In this document: positions 10,988 through 20,640 of the stretch, one piece after another
Layout of the letters: each line of letters opens with the position of its first letter
Position numbering within the stretch: the first letter of the stretch is position 1
From: Jaltomata sinuosa
Taxonomy: Eukaryota; Streptophyta; Magnoliopsida; Solanales; Solanaceae
Assembly (NCBI GenBank): GCA_003996215.1
Contig: QJPP01000027.1
Coordinates: 248,001 to 312,000, forward strand
Direction of reading: 5' to 3'
Length of the DNA: 64,000 bases
Made by a program: the position numbers and the translations under genes
Notes under the pieces: model-generated
Database searches by the model: none
Told to the model about the DNA's origin: nothing
The model's input: only the letters and a program-made list of their open reading frames with translations

Positions 10988-11224
10988 GTGTAGAGGTTTG
11001 GTTAGGACTCAATGCATGAATCCTATTGTATATCTAACTAGAATGTATAGCCAGAAGAGTTAAGAGTACATAGTATACTAGGAGTCTACTTCTTGGTTAA
11101 TTGATGTGTATCGTAGGTAGTACTCTATCTTTAATACTTGTATAAATATTGGACATCCTGTACGAATGAATCATCAAGAAATATATAGATCCTTTCCCTA
11201 TCTCTCTGGTTCTATATTTTTACA
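10988..11224 (+). repeat. Ty1/copia 5' LTR (start uncertain)
   Basis: A TATA box (tataaatatt, 11141-11150) is followed by about 75 bp ending tctatatttttaca at 11224, then a tRNA-Met-like primer site (atatcagagc, 11227-11236). This is the standard end of a copia LTR. The 5' boundary is inferred from a TG at 10988 and could be off. Confidence 0.55.
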
Positions 11225-11226
11225 TA

Positions 11227-11236
11227 ATATCAGAGC
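11227..11236 (+). other. Copia primer binding site (initiator tRNA-Met)
   Basis: The sequence atatcagagc matches most of the consensus tggtatcagagc, complementary to initiator tRNA-Met, and sits just after the LTR end. Confidence 0.6.
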
Positions 11237-11285
11237 ATTAACACACAAAGTTACGCTGCCCAGAAAACTCCTGTTTAGAAAAATA

Positions 11286-11520
11286 ATGGCCCCAGCCTCT
11301 TTCATCCACCTTGTCCCTTTTAGCCTTTTTTTTGCACCATCTGATGGCTGCTTGCTCCATCAAGCTTAAGCCTACAAATTATCTCATCTGGAGGATACAA
11401 ATAATGCAATTGATGCAAGTCTTGAAGGTGACCAAGTACATCTTGAAATCCAAACTTGATAAAGTTGAATCACCATCCAAGGCTGATACTGGAAAGGCAG
11501 TAGACGTTTCTATAGGTCGT
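11286..11520 (+). pseudogene. Copia gag, N-terminal fragment
   Basis: An ATG at 11286 opens a frame reading MAPASF. A frameshift follows within about 60 bases, after which the protein reads KLKPTNYLIWRIQIMQLMQ, the N-terminal signature of plant copia gag proteins. It stops at about 11527. The gag continues only after E2, at 36352, so the gene is split by E2 and by the unrecognised stretch before it. Non-functional. Confidence 0.75.
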
Positions 11521-11527
11521 GGTCAAT

Positions 11528-11850
11528 GAAAACTTATAATCGGGGACTGACAAACTGAAAAAACTGTCATTGCTATCAATACGGGACCCCGGGCCTATCC
11601 TTTATTTTTTATCAAAAAAGTCTGTAAATCCACTAATGAGACTCGGGAGAGAACCAACTTACTGGTCTTGATCCTATTCTATACACACGCTATTTTTTAG
11701 TAACAACGTAGAAAGAAGTGGTCTAAAGACACAAAAAGGGGATAAGATCCTATCCCAATTTTTCTTTTGCTTGGCCTATAACTAAAAGGCCCCTTTTCTT
11801 ATGATTACGAGGTTTATTCAAATATGAAATCCAATCTTGGAAATACAACC
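11528..11850. other. Unrecognised sequence inside copia gag
   Basis: About 320 bp separate the copia gag N-terminus from the E2 insertion site. They do not read as gag in any frame and do not resemble the surrounding repeats. The region has homopolymer-bounded segments and an intergenic look that reminded me of organelle DNA, but I could not assign it. It may be a filler insertion. Confidence 0.35.
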
Positions 11851-12039
11851 GGAGTGTGATGTGCCATGGTTTTGCAGCACTTTCGACGCTTAAAACTTAG
11901 AATTGGGGTATGTTATTTAGCAATTTATAGTAGATTTGATGTCTTTTTGAGTGTTGTGTAGGAAAATAAGATTCGAAAGCTAAGTGCAGGAAAAATAAGG
12001 CAAAATTCCCAAAAATTGAGTTTCACGATTACACTCAAT

Positions 12040-12345
12040 GAGTCATCGATTAATCCACGGACCGTAAAACATGCTTGTGGAGTTGAGTAATGCAAAGGTG
12101 CATGGAGACTGATTTCCATGACAGGCTTCCATAACCCATGGATCCATCCATGATTCATGGTTCCTGTCCGTGGAACCTGATCAGAGAAGAAGCAAAAGGG
12201 CTTGATTTCCATGGAGCCAGTCCACGAGCCGTGTAATGACTTTGTGGAGTTGAACCTGTAGGAAGACAAAAGGCCTGACTTTCATGAGGAGCTTCCACGA
12301 TCCGTAGGAGGTTTCACGACCGTATATGACATCCGTGGAAGTTGT
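12040..12345 (+). repeat. E2 5' LTR repeat block (ccacgag/ccatgg palindromes)
   Basis: Scattered short palindromic words such as cacggaccgt, ccatggatccatcc, gtccgtggaacc and ccacgagccgtg fill this part of U3, ending about 45 bp before the TATA box. The right LTR has a diverged counterpart at about 28230-28545. Confidence 0.75.
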
Positions 12346-12390
12346 CGAACCCAGTTCTCCTAGTTTAATTAGGATAGAATTTTCAATGTC

Positions 12391-12398
12391 TATAAATA
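12391..12398 (+). promoter_or_regulatory. E2 5' LTR TATA box
   Basis: The sequence tataaata (continuing as cc) lies just after the palindromic block. The right LTR has the same box at 28598-28605. Confidence 0.65.
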
Positions 12399-13328
12399 CC
12401 TTTTCTTGGTTTTATTTTACGTGTTATTCTCTATTATTTTATTGAAAACAACTTCGAAAACACTTGAGAATATATTGTTCTTGATTTGGAGAGATTTATT
12501 CATCCATTTATTCTTGGTTATTGATTCTTGTTTAATAATTTAAGATTTCATATTTCTTTATATCATCTCGTAAGTATATGATTATGAATTCTTCAACAAC
12601 TTCTGATTTTTTACTTATGAATATGAGTCGCTAAATCCACAACTAGGGTTGTGGGAACCATGATGAATTAACAAAGTAGGCATAGTACTTAGCAATTTTA
12701 GGATGGTGTTTATGCATGTATTATTCTTCCCTTCGTTTTGATTGCTTTTTAATGGTGCGAAATGTTAGAACTCGCTTTATTCTTACTTGTCAGACCAAGG
12801 GGTAATGAATGGGAAAATGGTTGTTACAACGGATATTTGAGGCTACCAACCTTCATCCAATAGCTTGACCTTATCCGGGAATAGCTAATTTGGGATCAAA
12901 GGTAAGGGTTAGTAAAGCATACACCCGTAGACGGACGAAGTTGCATGGTGAAATTCATCTATCTAGGGGACCAACCATTTAAGTGAACTTAACATACTGA
13001 TCTTGTATGCTCAGCACCAGAATATCTTGCTAGTACAACACCTACGGTGTTATGAACTCATGGGGAACACAGTCCTAGTCCATTCTTTATCTGAATCACA
13101 ACAATATTAATACTTGTTGTCACTTGTTATTTGATATTTTATAAATATTACTTTTCACTTAACCCCCCCCCCATTAGGTAAATAAGACGATTAAGAGCAC
13201 AAATACACACAGTTGACTAAGTTCCTATCATATTCACTGTGGGATCGACCCTAACCTTGGTTAGGTTCTATTGACTAACAACCATTTTATACTTCCTTTT
13301 GGAGGTGTAATTTAGGTGTATCAAATTT

Positions 13329-13346
13329 TGATGTCATTGTCGGGGA
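13329..13346 (+). other. E2 primer binding site (degenerate tRNA-Asp)
   Basis: The site reads tgatgtcattgtcgggga and matches the E1/E3 site at 13 of 18 bases. All five differences are transitions, in the C-to-T or G-to-A direction, as expected from deamination in an old silenced copy. It starts six bases after the LTR. Confidence 0.65.
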
Positions 13347-13359
13347 GTTTCTATAGGAC

Positions 13360-13945
13360 TTGGTCCAATGCCAGGAAAATACAGAAAAACAGATGGGTGA
13401 TTTTCTAGATCAACTGAAGCCATGGGTTAAGTCCATTGTTGCAGGCACTGAGGTGAGAGCTCAGAAGGAGATAGATCGGGTCGCTCATGAGATAAATGAG
13501 CGAATAGATGGATTTGAGCATCGAGTGAATACTCGGCTTCAGAATGTACAGAGCCCTGATTTGGAAGGCATAGGGAAGAGGTGGCACAACTCAGAGAGTA
13601 GATTAGATCGATAGTCACTAGCCATGCCCCAGTTATACCCTTCATCCCCATTGCTATCACAACGGTCTCTAGCCGAGTGGTTAATTTATTTGCTGAAGAT
13701 GAGCTCAATCTTCTGACTGCTAGTGAGAAGAGGTATCACAGTGAGAGTGTTTCTGAGTTTGAGATGGACCCAAAGAGACTGCAAAGGGACACCGCTACTG
13801 CCATAGGACTGTCCTTAGATGACATAAGACTTCGCAAGAAGGCAGAGCGATATCTCCTTTGAGGCAAGTCCAAAAGTTCGGCACTAGTTTTTGAGAGTGC
13901 CATACCTTATGTTATTGAGATCCTCGAGTGTGTTACTACGGGTAG
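13360..13945 (+). pseudogene. E2 internal ORF, unknown function, split by E4
   Basis: Position suggests a gag-like product, but the sequence does not match the gag of E1, E3, E4 or E6. It begins MVQCQENTEKQMGDFLDQLK and is mostly charged and helical, with a likely coiled coil (EINERIDGFEHRVNTRLQ). A frameshift at about 13610-13680 is followed by a second segment (AEDELNLLTASEKRY, then GLSLDDIRLRKKAERYL). Reading then continues past E4 into a Pro/Thr/Ala-rich tail at 26337-26490. The coiled-coil-like character resembles the C-terminal part of the extra ORF in E4 and E6, so it may be a relic of that ORF and not gag. Function unknown. Confidence 0.5.
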
Positions 13946-14820
13946 GGCACTGTTAGGCGACTTTCCACTCACACACAATTGTACATGGTCGTCCAAGTAA
14001 TATAGACCGATTAGTCCGGATATCATACCCAAGAGACTTATGACTTAGCAAATGTTCTAATTTATTCATATACCGCTAAAATAAACAAGTATGAAAGTAA
14101 CTGAAGTATGAGTTTTGTAGTGATTAAAGATCTAAAATAAAATACAAGTAAGAAATGATTTTTGGTTCCAAGTTTAGAGAGAATTCCAGGGTTACAACCT
14201 ATTTCCGCAATCATAAATAGTAGTCACTTGAATCGACTTGTTCGTTCACCTAGTTGTTGATTCCGGGGTTGATTTTGCAACTATGGTCTTCTGAACCTCT
14301 AGTTGCCTATTCAAAATAGCATCACAACTACATCATTGAGCAGGGATGTGACATCTTATTTTGAAAGCATTTATATATCTTCCCGTATGAACCAAGCAAG
14401 ACGTTCTAGGTATATTCCTATCCTAGTCGATAACCTACCCCTTACGTTACAAAATAGAGGCCTTGCTCCTTTTATTCCTCGATCTACCTTGTTGATCCTA
14501 CTCCCGAGTTCACAATAATATTATATATTTATCTTAATGGCGGCCAAGCATCAAAATACTAAACACAAAAATATAAGAACAACTAATAATGGCAAACGAA
14601 CAATCAATCCAATTTTATACTAAATAGTCATACGTTTGTAGCCGTAACCTTAGAACAAGGGTTCTAAGACACTCATGCTAATCAAAAACATGAATAATAA
14701 TGTTTTCATCCAAAGTTATGGCTAAAAATGGAAGAAGAAAAGAAACCTAATAGTGAATTCTATTCTCTGCCTTTTTCTCTGAAAATATGATAGAACCCTT
14801 ACAAAAGACGCACAAGGCTC

Positions 14821-14828
14821 TATTTATA
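14821..14828 (-). promoter_or_regulatory. E4 3' LTR TATA box
   Basis: The minus strand reads TATAAATA about 60 bp downstream of the GC-rich block in element sense. The right LTR has the same box at 25870-25877. Confidence 0.65.
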
Positions 14829-14886
14829 GGGCTTGGGAAATTACCCCTTTTCCTTCTTGGAATCAGACTAGGAGAAAGCTGAATTT

Positions 14887-15045
14887 TTGGTCGGGACAGT
14901 GGTTGGCGTGTCGCGCCAGTGATGCGCCAAGACTGGCCTTCTGAAATTTTCCCCTTGGGGCACCGCGCCCCTATTGCACCAGCTTGGCCCCTCTGAAGTT
15001 TGGGGGCTAGGGTAGCGCGCCAGTGATGCGCCACTGCCCGTTTTC
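14887..15045 (-). repeat. E4 3' LTR GC-rich block (gatgcgcc/gcgccag words)
   Basis: CpG-rich words cgcgccagtgatgcgcca, caccgcgcccc and agcgcgccagtgatgcgcca are repeated here within AT-rich DNA. The right LTR has the counterpart at 25937-26085, and a related block lies inside the element at 19020-19260. Confidence 0.75.
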
Positions 15046-15282
15046 TCTCTTCCCGTGTTGTCGAACACTTCGCTACGCAGGCATCCATGCTTTCTTTATC
15101 CGAATCATCTTCCAATGGTTAATTTCCCGCATCATCTCACCTACAAGCACCTAATCATGTGTCTTAGTACAACATATATCAATTAAACTCAAAACACACA
15201 ATATATAGTAAGTAATGCTCTTAAAACATAAGGTAACATGGGTAAAATACGATAAACGGGCATATAAATGTGCCCAAGATCA

Positions 15283-15300
15283 CCACCACACACTTAAACC
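15283..15300 (-). other. E4 polypurine tract
   Basis: On the minus strand the sequence GGTTTAAGTGTGTGGTGG runs straight into the LTR start TGATC. Its core GTTTAAGTGTG recurs inside the element at 16936-16950. Confidence 0.7.
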
Positions 15301-16915
15301 TTTGTTCATCCTCGAACAACTCACTACCCTCTATGCTATGCTTCACCATAAGCACCTAAGGAACTTTCCCTCCTCACTTGCAAACGGCTAACAATTTTAA
15401 TCATGCTTTCGTAGTTCATGCAGCAAGCAATATCAAAACAACACTTGTCAGCTTAAACATCTTTCACTTGAAACAACACAACCTTTATAACCGATTCTTC
15501 ATCATAATATCGGGCCAACATATCTATGTGTAAACAACACAAGTAATAACACTACCAAATACATGACATGAGTGCCCTCACAATTTAGTATTGCCCCTAT
15601 GTTTTCAATCACACCAATCTACTTTAAATGGGGCATTTTGAATCAATAAAATGCTCACTCTCTCAAAAGATGTTTCAAACATATCATAACATACCATAGG
15701 ATTCCCCCTAGTGTATAGTGAATTCAACAAAGTAATCATATTCATGAAATCAAAAGGAATTTCATTTGGTTGTAATGTTTGCTTCGGGACGGGTAGGATA
15801 CTTTTAGGCACAAAGTGACTCTTTTCCCTTATTGCACATGACACTACATTTTTACTCTTTTCTTCATCCTTTTTTTCTTAGTTTCTCCTATGTTCACACC
15901 TTCTTGTACTACCACTTATTCCACCTTCTTTTCGCCCTTTATTTGATGCGTACTTGTTGCTAGCGAAACTTATTTCTTTTTCTTTTCTCTCTTTTTTTTC
16001 AAACTCTTTTGACTCCTAACAACAAGCACTTTAAAAGCTTTAACCGGGCTCTACATCATTATTTCACTACACTCACCTTCACTTTCATCTACCCTTCTCC
16101 TTTTTTTTCCTTTTTTAACTTTTTGAGCTTATAGTGCATTAGGGACTTTCATTTGGATCAAATTCATAGGGTATCAACAAAGTGGATAGGCTCATTATGC
16201 GGCTTAACAAAAACATAGACTTTAAGGCTCAAAGGGGCTTCACTAATGGCAATGTCAAGGTGGTACAAACAATCATCAAAGAAACAAGAAAAATGGGCTT
16301 TTCAAGAAAATGCCTTAATCATATTCCACGAATTTCATGCTAGTTAATGTTTACACACACGCGGGGCAAGTTCTAGATACTACTCTATGCAAGAAACCAA
16401 TCAAAATCTCACACACACGGTACAATGATGCATATACAGGACTGCTACACTTGCATGCCTATACACAAACATATTGAGTGAATTTACACATTTAAGCTCG
16501 TTTTGCTTTTTTTCTTTTGAGTCTGGTTAAAGAGCCTATGTGTCTCTTATGAAGTTCTCAATCACTTTCCTGGCTTCGCATGAACTACCCATGACGTCTA
16601 ACTAAGATTCAAGTGGGATTTTTAAGTTCCAAAGGTACGACTTCTAATCCTAAAATCCTATGACTAATTTTTCCTTAAGACGGTCATCAAACATCCATCA
16701 TCGGGATAATTCATTACTACTACGACTCACCTAGAACTCTATCCTAAAAAAAACTCTACCCGGTTCAAAGGGACTATCCTCAGGAAAAGAACCAAAAACA
16801 AAAGCTGAGGAACCCAACCTAAAAAAAACCAACCTAACTAAGCATACTACCAACCATCCTTCTTAACAGAACCACTCACACGATGCTCACAGCACTCAAG
16901 ATATAGCAATGAAAA
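15301..16915 (-). other. E4 3' non-coding internal region
   Basis: No coding sequence is seen. The region is pyrimidine-rich on the plus strand at 15850-16120. It holds the shared motif gggcaagttctaga at 16364-16377. Confidence 0.6.
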
Positions 16916-18226
16916 TCATAGAAAGTTTTTTCTCCACCCCACACTTAAACATAACACTATCCTTAGTGCTTCAAATAAGTACAAAAGTAAAGAGTAAGTG
17001 AAGGAACTCCCTAGTTCCTGATCCTGCTCGGTTGTAGCATCATCAACCGCCATCAAAGCGGTCCTAGCATCATCAACCTTATCATCTTCATAGGCATTAG
17101 TTTCATGTACGGTCGACTCATCATGATCCAATATCTTTTGAAATGCCGGGCCCATCTTGCACATATACATTGTGCTCTCAGTCATCGGGTATCGGTCGCT
17201 CAATAAAGTCATCTCCTCCTTGGTCGCTGGTCGACCTCCAATTCTAAACTGTAGCTCCACCATCCCATACATCCTTCCCATCTAACTATCATCTCGAGCC
17301 TGTCGATCAATATTGGAAAGCACTGGCCCATGGGAAGTATCTTGGTGTTTCTTCTTTGTCACATCAACTAATTGACTCACAAGGTACGGTACTTGGGGTG
17401 GGCACAGATCATGAATTTCCTCTTCAACATCTTCTTTTCTTAAAAAGTGGGTCACCAACCCTTCATAGCAATACCGCCACCTCTTGTTGTCCCAGATTTT
17501 CTCATATTATGTCTCAGTACCGAGGCCACATTAATTGGCATTCCCTTCATCAGTATGTATACCAACACAACTTTATCTTTAGTTACCTCAGTTGTGTCCT
17601 TGCACAGTAGAAGGGTGCTATAAATAATTTTGAGCCATAATCTCCCCTCAAGGTTGAAGTAAGCATAATGCAAGGTGGCATGTCGCCCAGTGTCCTTGCT
17701 TCTTTCCCAACGAGCCATCGAATTCACTCCACAAAGTGTGTGGAGGATGTCTCTATATGGTGGCTCCTCTTTCATCTCTAAGTAGGGGTTGGCATCCACA
17801 TGTGGCATCCCCAAGAATTCATTTAGGACCTGTGTGGTGAATCACACTACCTTCCCTCAAAAATCCACCTTTTGGCTTCTACCTTCCCCTGTTTGCCAAT
17901 TTGCATAGAATTCCCTTACTATCGTCAGGTTGCACTCTCCTGGATCCTGAAAGATGTATTGAATTCCCAGTCTGTAGACTATCTCATGAATTATGGGGAA
18001 TTCCATTTGCAACCGAGCCTCATCAACATGCTCATCTCCATGATACTTTGCTTCTTTTTGGGATTCAAACTAGTCGATCCCTTGAATCCATACTGTTCTT
18101 TTCCCGAATTTTCGCGGGGTGCCCATGGGATCGGCGGAGCTACTGTCCCAGATGATTCACCTTTGCGGGACCTCTTGATTCCCATGCCTTCTGTAACTGG
18201 TTTCTTCCCTCTTGGAGGCATTGTAC
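16916..18226 (-). pseudogene. E4 extra 3' ORF ('putative plant transposon protein' type), broken
   Basis: The ORF lies downstream of integrase, where Athila elements carry an env-like or accessory ORF. The probable start is the ATG at 18221-18219 (MPPRGKKPVTEGMG, basic, Ser/Lys-rich), preceded five bases upstream by a splice-acceptor-like AG. The central part, 17814-17452, reads NLEGRLWLKIIYSTLLLC and KVVLVYILMKGMPINV. I associate these with the plant domain annotated as putative plant transposon protein. The C-terminal part (17281-16916) is acidic. Frameshifts and stops separate the parts. No convincing signal peptide or transmembrane anchor was identified, so env is only a positional name. 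E6 has the same ORF at 45344-46626. Function unknown. Confidence 0.7.
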
Positions 18227-18815
18227 CTACACCACATAAGTTACACAAATCAGCCATGTACAATCAGAGCCAGCCAAATCAGTGTTTTCATGAGGTCATA
18301 ACACCCCACACTTAATTTGCTAGCTATGGTGTCTATAGGTTGATAACATGAGGTACTCAGACTTCCCTCTTTTAATCACATGTTTATTTTAGCATCCTAT
18401 GACACCATGTCAACCAACCAATTTTCACAAGTATATTCCAAACAATTCTCAAGTATTCACTACCCTTTTTCAAGATAAAGCACTATTTATAGCCACAACT
18501 TCATTCAATGTAGTACAAATTCACCAATTTTCTTGAAGTTTTAGAGTGACCCATCTCTTTCTACTACTTACTTTTCTTTCCATAAATCAAGACCCAACAA
18601 CAAAACAAGAAACAAAATTCGTAATCCACCATTACTAGTGTATATATAAAAAATAATCTTCTTTGTGGGTTTATTTTAAGAGTTCAAGCCTTCATCAATG
18701 GTGGAAAAAGTTTTAGTTCTTCCAATAAGATGAAAAAAGTTTACACCTACCAATCTTGACAATGGAAAGCATAAACAAGAAGTAGAGAGTGTTAGAAAGT
18801 AAAGGGAGGTCTTAC
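18227..18815 (-). other. Putative intron before the E4 extra ORF
   Basis: On the minus strand a consensus donor (tctcaag then gtaaga, junction 18816/18815) and a plausible acceptor (tgtggtgtag ending at 18227) bracket 589 bases, with the ATG five bases after the acceptor. The upstream leader (about 18816-18945) is pyrimidine-rich. E6 has the same arrangement. Inferred from sequence only. Confidence 0.5.
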
Positions 18816-18940
18816 CTTGAGAAAGTATGGAGATTGTTTAAGCTTGAGGGGAGTATCAATGGAGGAAGGAGAAGAAATTTGAGAGAGAATAGGGGTGGGG
18901 TGGAGCTCCAAGTGTAAGAAAGTAGGGAGAAATAAAGAAA

Positions 18941-19015
18941 TTAGGGGTTTTAAGACAATGGGTTGCCAAAAATTTTGGGTCTCGGGTCAGTTGACCCTTG
19001 ACCCGCCCTGTTTTC
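18941..19015 (-). promoter_or_regulatory. Putative internal promoter of the E4 extra ORF
   Basis: In minus sense the order is TTAATTGA, then several GGGTC/GACCCG words (about 18978-19015), an AT-rich stretch with CTTAAAACCCC (about 18943-18953), and a CT-rich leader leading to the intron. E6 shows the same order at 47939-48025 with TTTTAAAACC. It is a candidate Pol II promoter separate from the LTR. Confidence 0.4.
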
Positions 19016-19019
19016 AATT

Positions 19020-19260
19020 AAATTAGGGCGCCTGGGGAAGATAAGTTGCATTGCACCGTAGAAGCGCCAGGGAGGGTGCTCGGTAGTTCTCCCCATGGTG
19101 CATTGCACCAGAGCCGCACCAGTCAAGGCGCTCGATTGTTCGGGTCCTGGGGCAGTGATCCCATGATGCGCCCAGCTTGGTTTCTTCATGGAGCGGTGTG
19201 CGAATAAGGTGCCAGACTGAATCCTCAAACGTTTGGTCCCTTGGGCGGCGTGCCAAGGCT
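19020..19260 (-). repeat. E4 internal GC-rich repeat block
   Basis: CpG-rich words (agggcgcctgggg, gaagcgccagggagg, gatgcgccc) resemble those of the E4 LTR block. It lies directly upstream of the candidate internal promoter in element sense. The open frames crossing it are by-products of the GC content. Confidence 0.6.
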
Positions 19261-19525
19261 CAGCTAGACCCCTGGGACCTAATTTTTTCGTTACTTACCT
19301 CTCCCCATGTCGTCCTTAGCTTGCATTTTCCTTTTTCTTCCTACAAAGACGACAAACTATTGGAAAAATGGTGGTTTGCCTCCCACCTAGCGCCTTAGTT
19401 TTGGTTGTGGAATGACTCATATTTTTGTATTTTTCTTATTTTTGTCCTAAACTATTACAATACATTCGTGGGTTGCCTCCCATGCAGTGCCTGATTTAAC
19501 ATCACAATATGACGCACCTTAAAAT
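19261..19525 (-). other. E4 spacer between integrase and internal block
   Basis: No gene is present. On the minus strand at about 19465-19490 it contains TTAAATCAGGCACTGC followed by GGGAGGCAACCCA, a small hairpin-capable sequence that recurs in E6 at about 48409-48436. Confidence 0.55.
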
Positions 19526-20640
19526 TTACTCATCCGTCAGGGTGATTGAGGTCTTCTCCCTGTCCACATGCTCAGCCCAATAATGCTTCACTCTTTGACA
19601 GTTCACCAATAATGTACCCATTTTGTCGGCCCTCCAGAGCTCAACTGCTCCATGTGAAGTCATATGTACTACCTCAAATGGTCCAGACCACTTAGACTTA
19701 AGCTTTCCAGGGAAAAGCTTCAGCCTTGAGTTGAATAGGAGGACCCTTTGACCAGGTTCAAACGAGCGAGGAAGGATGTGCTTGTCGTGCCACCTCTTTG
19801 TATTCTCCTTGTAGAGCTTCGCATTCTCATATTCTTGCAACCTAAACTCATCAAGTTTGTTAAGCTACAGCTGTCTCTTCTGCCCCGCTAGTTCTTTATC
19901 AAGATTCAGCTTCTTTATAACCCAATAGGCTTGGTGTTCCAGCTCTATCAGCAGATGAAAAGTCTTACCATAAATGAGCCAATAAGGAGAAGCTCCAACG
20001 GGCATTTTGTAGGCTGTTCGATATGCCCATAGCGCATCATCAAGCTTCTCAGCCCAATCCTTCTTTTGCGCATTCACTGTCTTCTATAGAATCTGCTTCA
20101 CTTCCGAATTCGATACCTCACCTGCCCACTAGTTTCGGGATGATATGCATTAGCTACCTTGTGGCGCACCCCATACTTAGGCAACAATTTTCTGAACCAG
20201 TTATTGATGAAGTGAGTTCCACCATCACTGATTATCTCTCTTGAAGTGCCGAATCTTGTGAAAATATTCTTCTTGACAAACTTCAACACCACTTTTACAT
20301 CGTTGATAGGGAGAGATACACCCTCTACCCACTTGGACACATAATCCACCTCAATAAGTATGTAATTGTTACAAAAAGATGGTTGGAAGGGTCTCATAAA
20401 GTCAATCCCCCATACGTCGAAGATCTCCACCTCAAGGATGTTCTGTAAAGGCATCTCATGCCTTCTAGAGATAGATCTAGTCCTCTGGAACTGATCATAT
20501 CCTTTGACGGAAGCTGTCGCATCCTATCGTAAACCAATAGAAGCCCGACTGTAATACCTTATGTGTTGTGCGCTCTCCTACATGATGTCCCCCATAAGGA
20601 GAAGAATAACAACTCTCTAAGATATCCCTCACATGATTTT
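19526..20640 (-). pseudogene. E4 integrase, broken
   Basis: The frame covers the HHCC-type N-terminal region (around 20640-20500, with HHVGERTTHKVLQSGFYW) and the catalytic core (20454-20098: DVWGIDFMRPF, DYVSKWVEGVSLP, IISDGGTHFINNWF). The C-terminal part follows in two pieces (20077-19865, KLDDALWAYRTAYKMP; 19840-19526, FEPGQRVLLFNSRLKLFPGKLKSKWSGPF). This is the Athila-like integrase that would join the cDNA to host DNA. The two catalytic Asp contexts (GIDF and SDGG) are kept, but several stops and frame changes split the frame. Confidence 0.88.

Larger units (their letters stand above)
11857..13323 (+). repeat. E2 5' LTR
   Basis: This LTR is 1467 bp. The palindromic block is at 12040-12345, the TATA box (tataaata) at 12391-12398, and the hairpin ccacaactagggttgtgg at 12637-12654. 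The hairpin sequence is shared with the E1 and E3 LTRs. The end gtatca at 13323 is followed by the primer site. Confidence 0.93.
13951..15282 (-). repeat. E4 3' LTR
   Basis: This LTR is 1332 bp and ends agatca. The GC-rich block lies at 14887-15045 and the TATA box (TATAAATA on the minus strand) at 14821-14828. Compared with the right LTR it lacks a short segment near 14145. Confidence 0.93.

Noticed and set aside
14303..14518. Plus-strand frame present in both E4 LTRs (also 25351-25671)
   Set aside because: It is repeated because the LTRs are copies, antisense to the element, with no recognisable domain.
18950..19256. Open frames across the GC-rich block of E4
   Set aside because: They follow from low stop-codon density in GC-rich repeats. 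No similarity to gag, pol or the extra ORF is seen.
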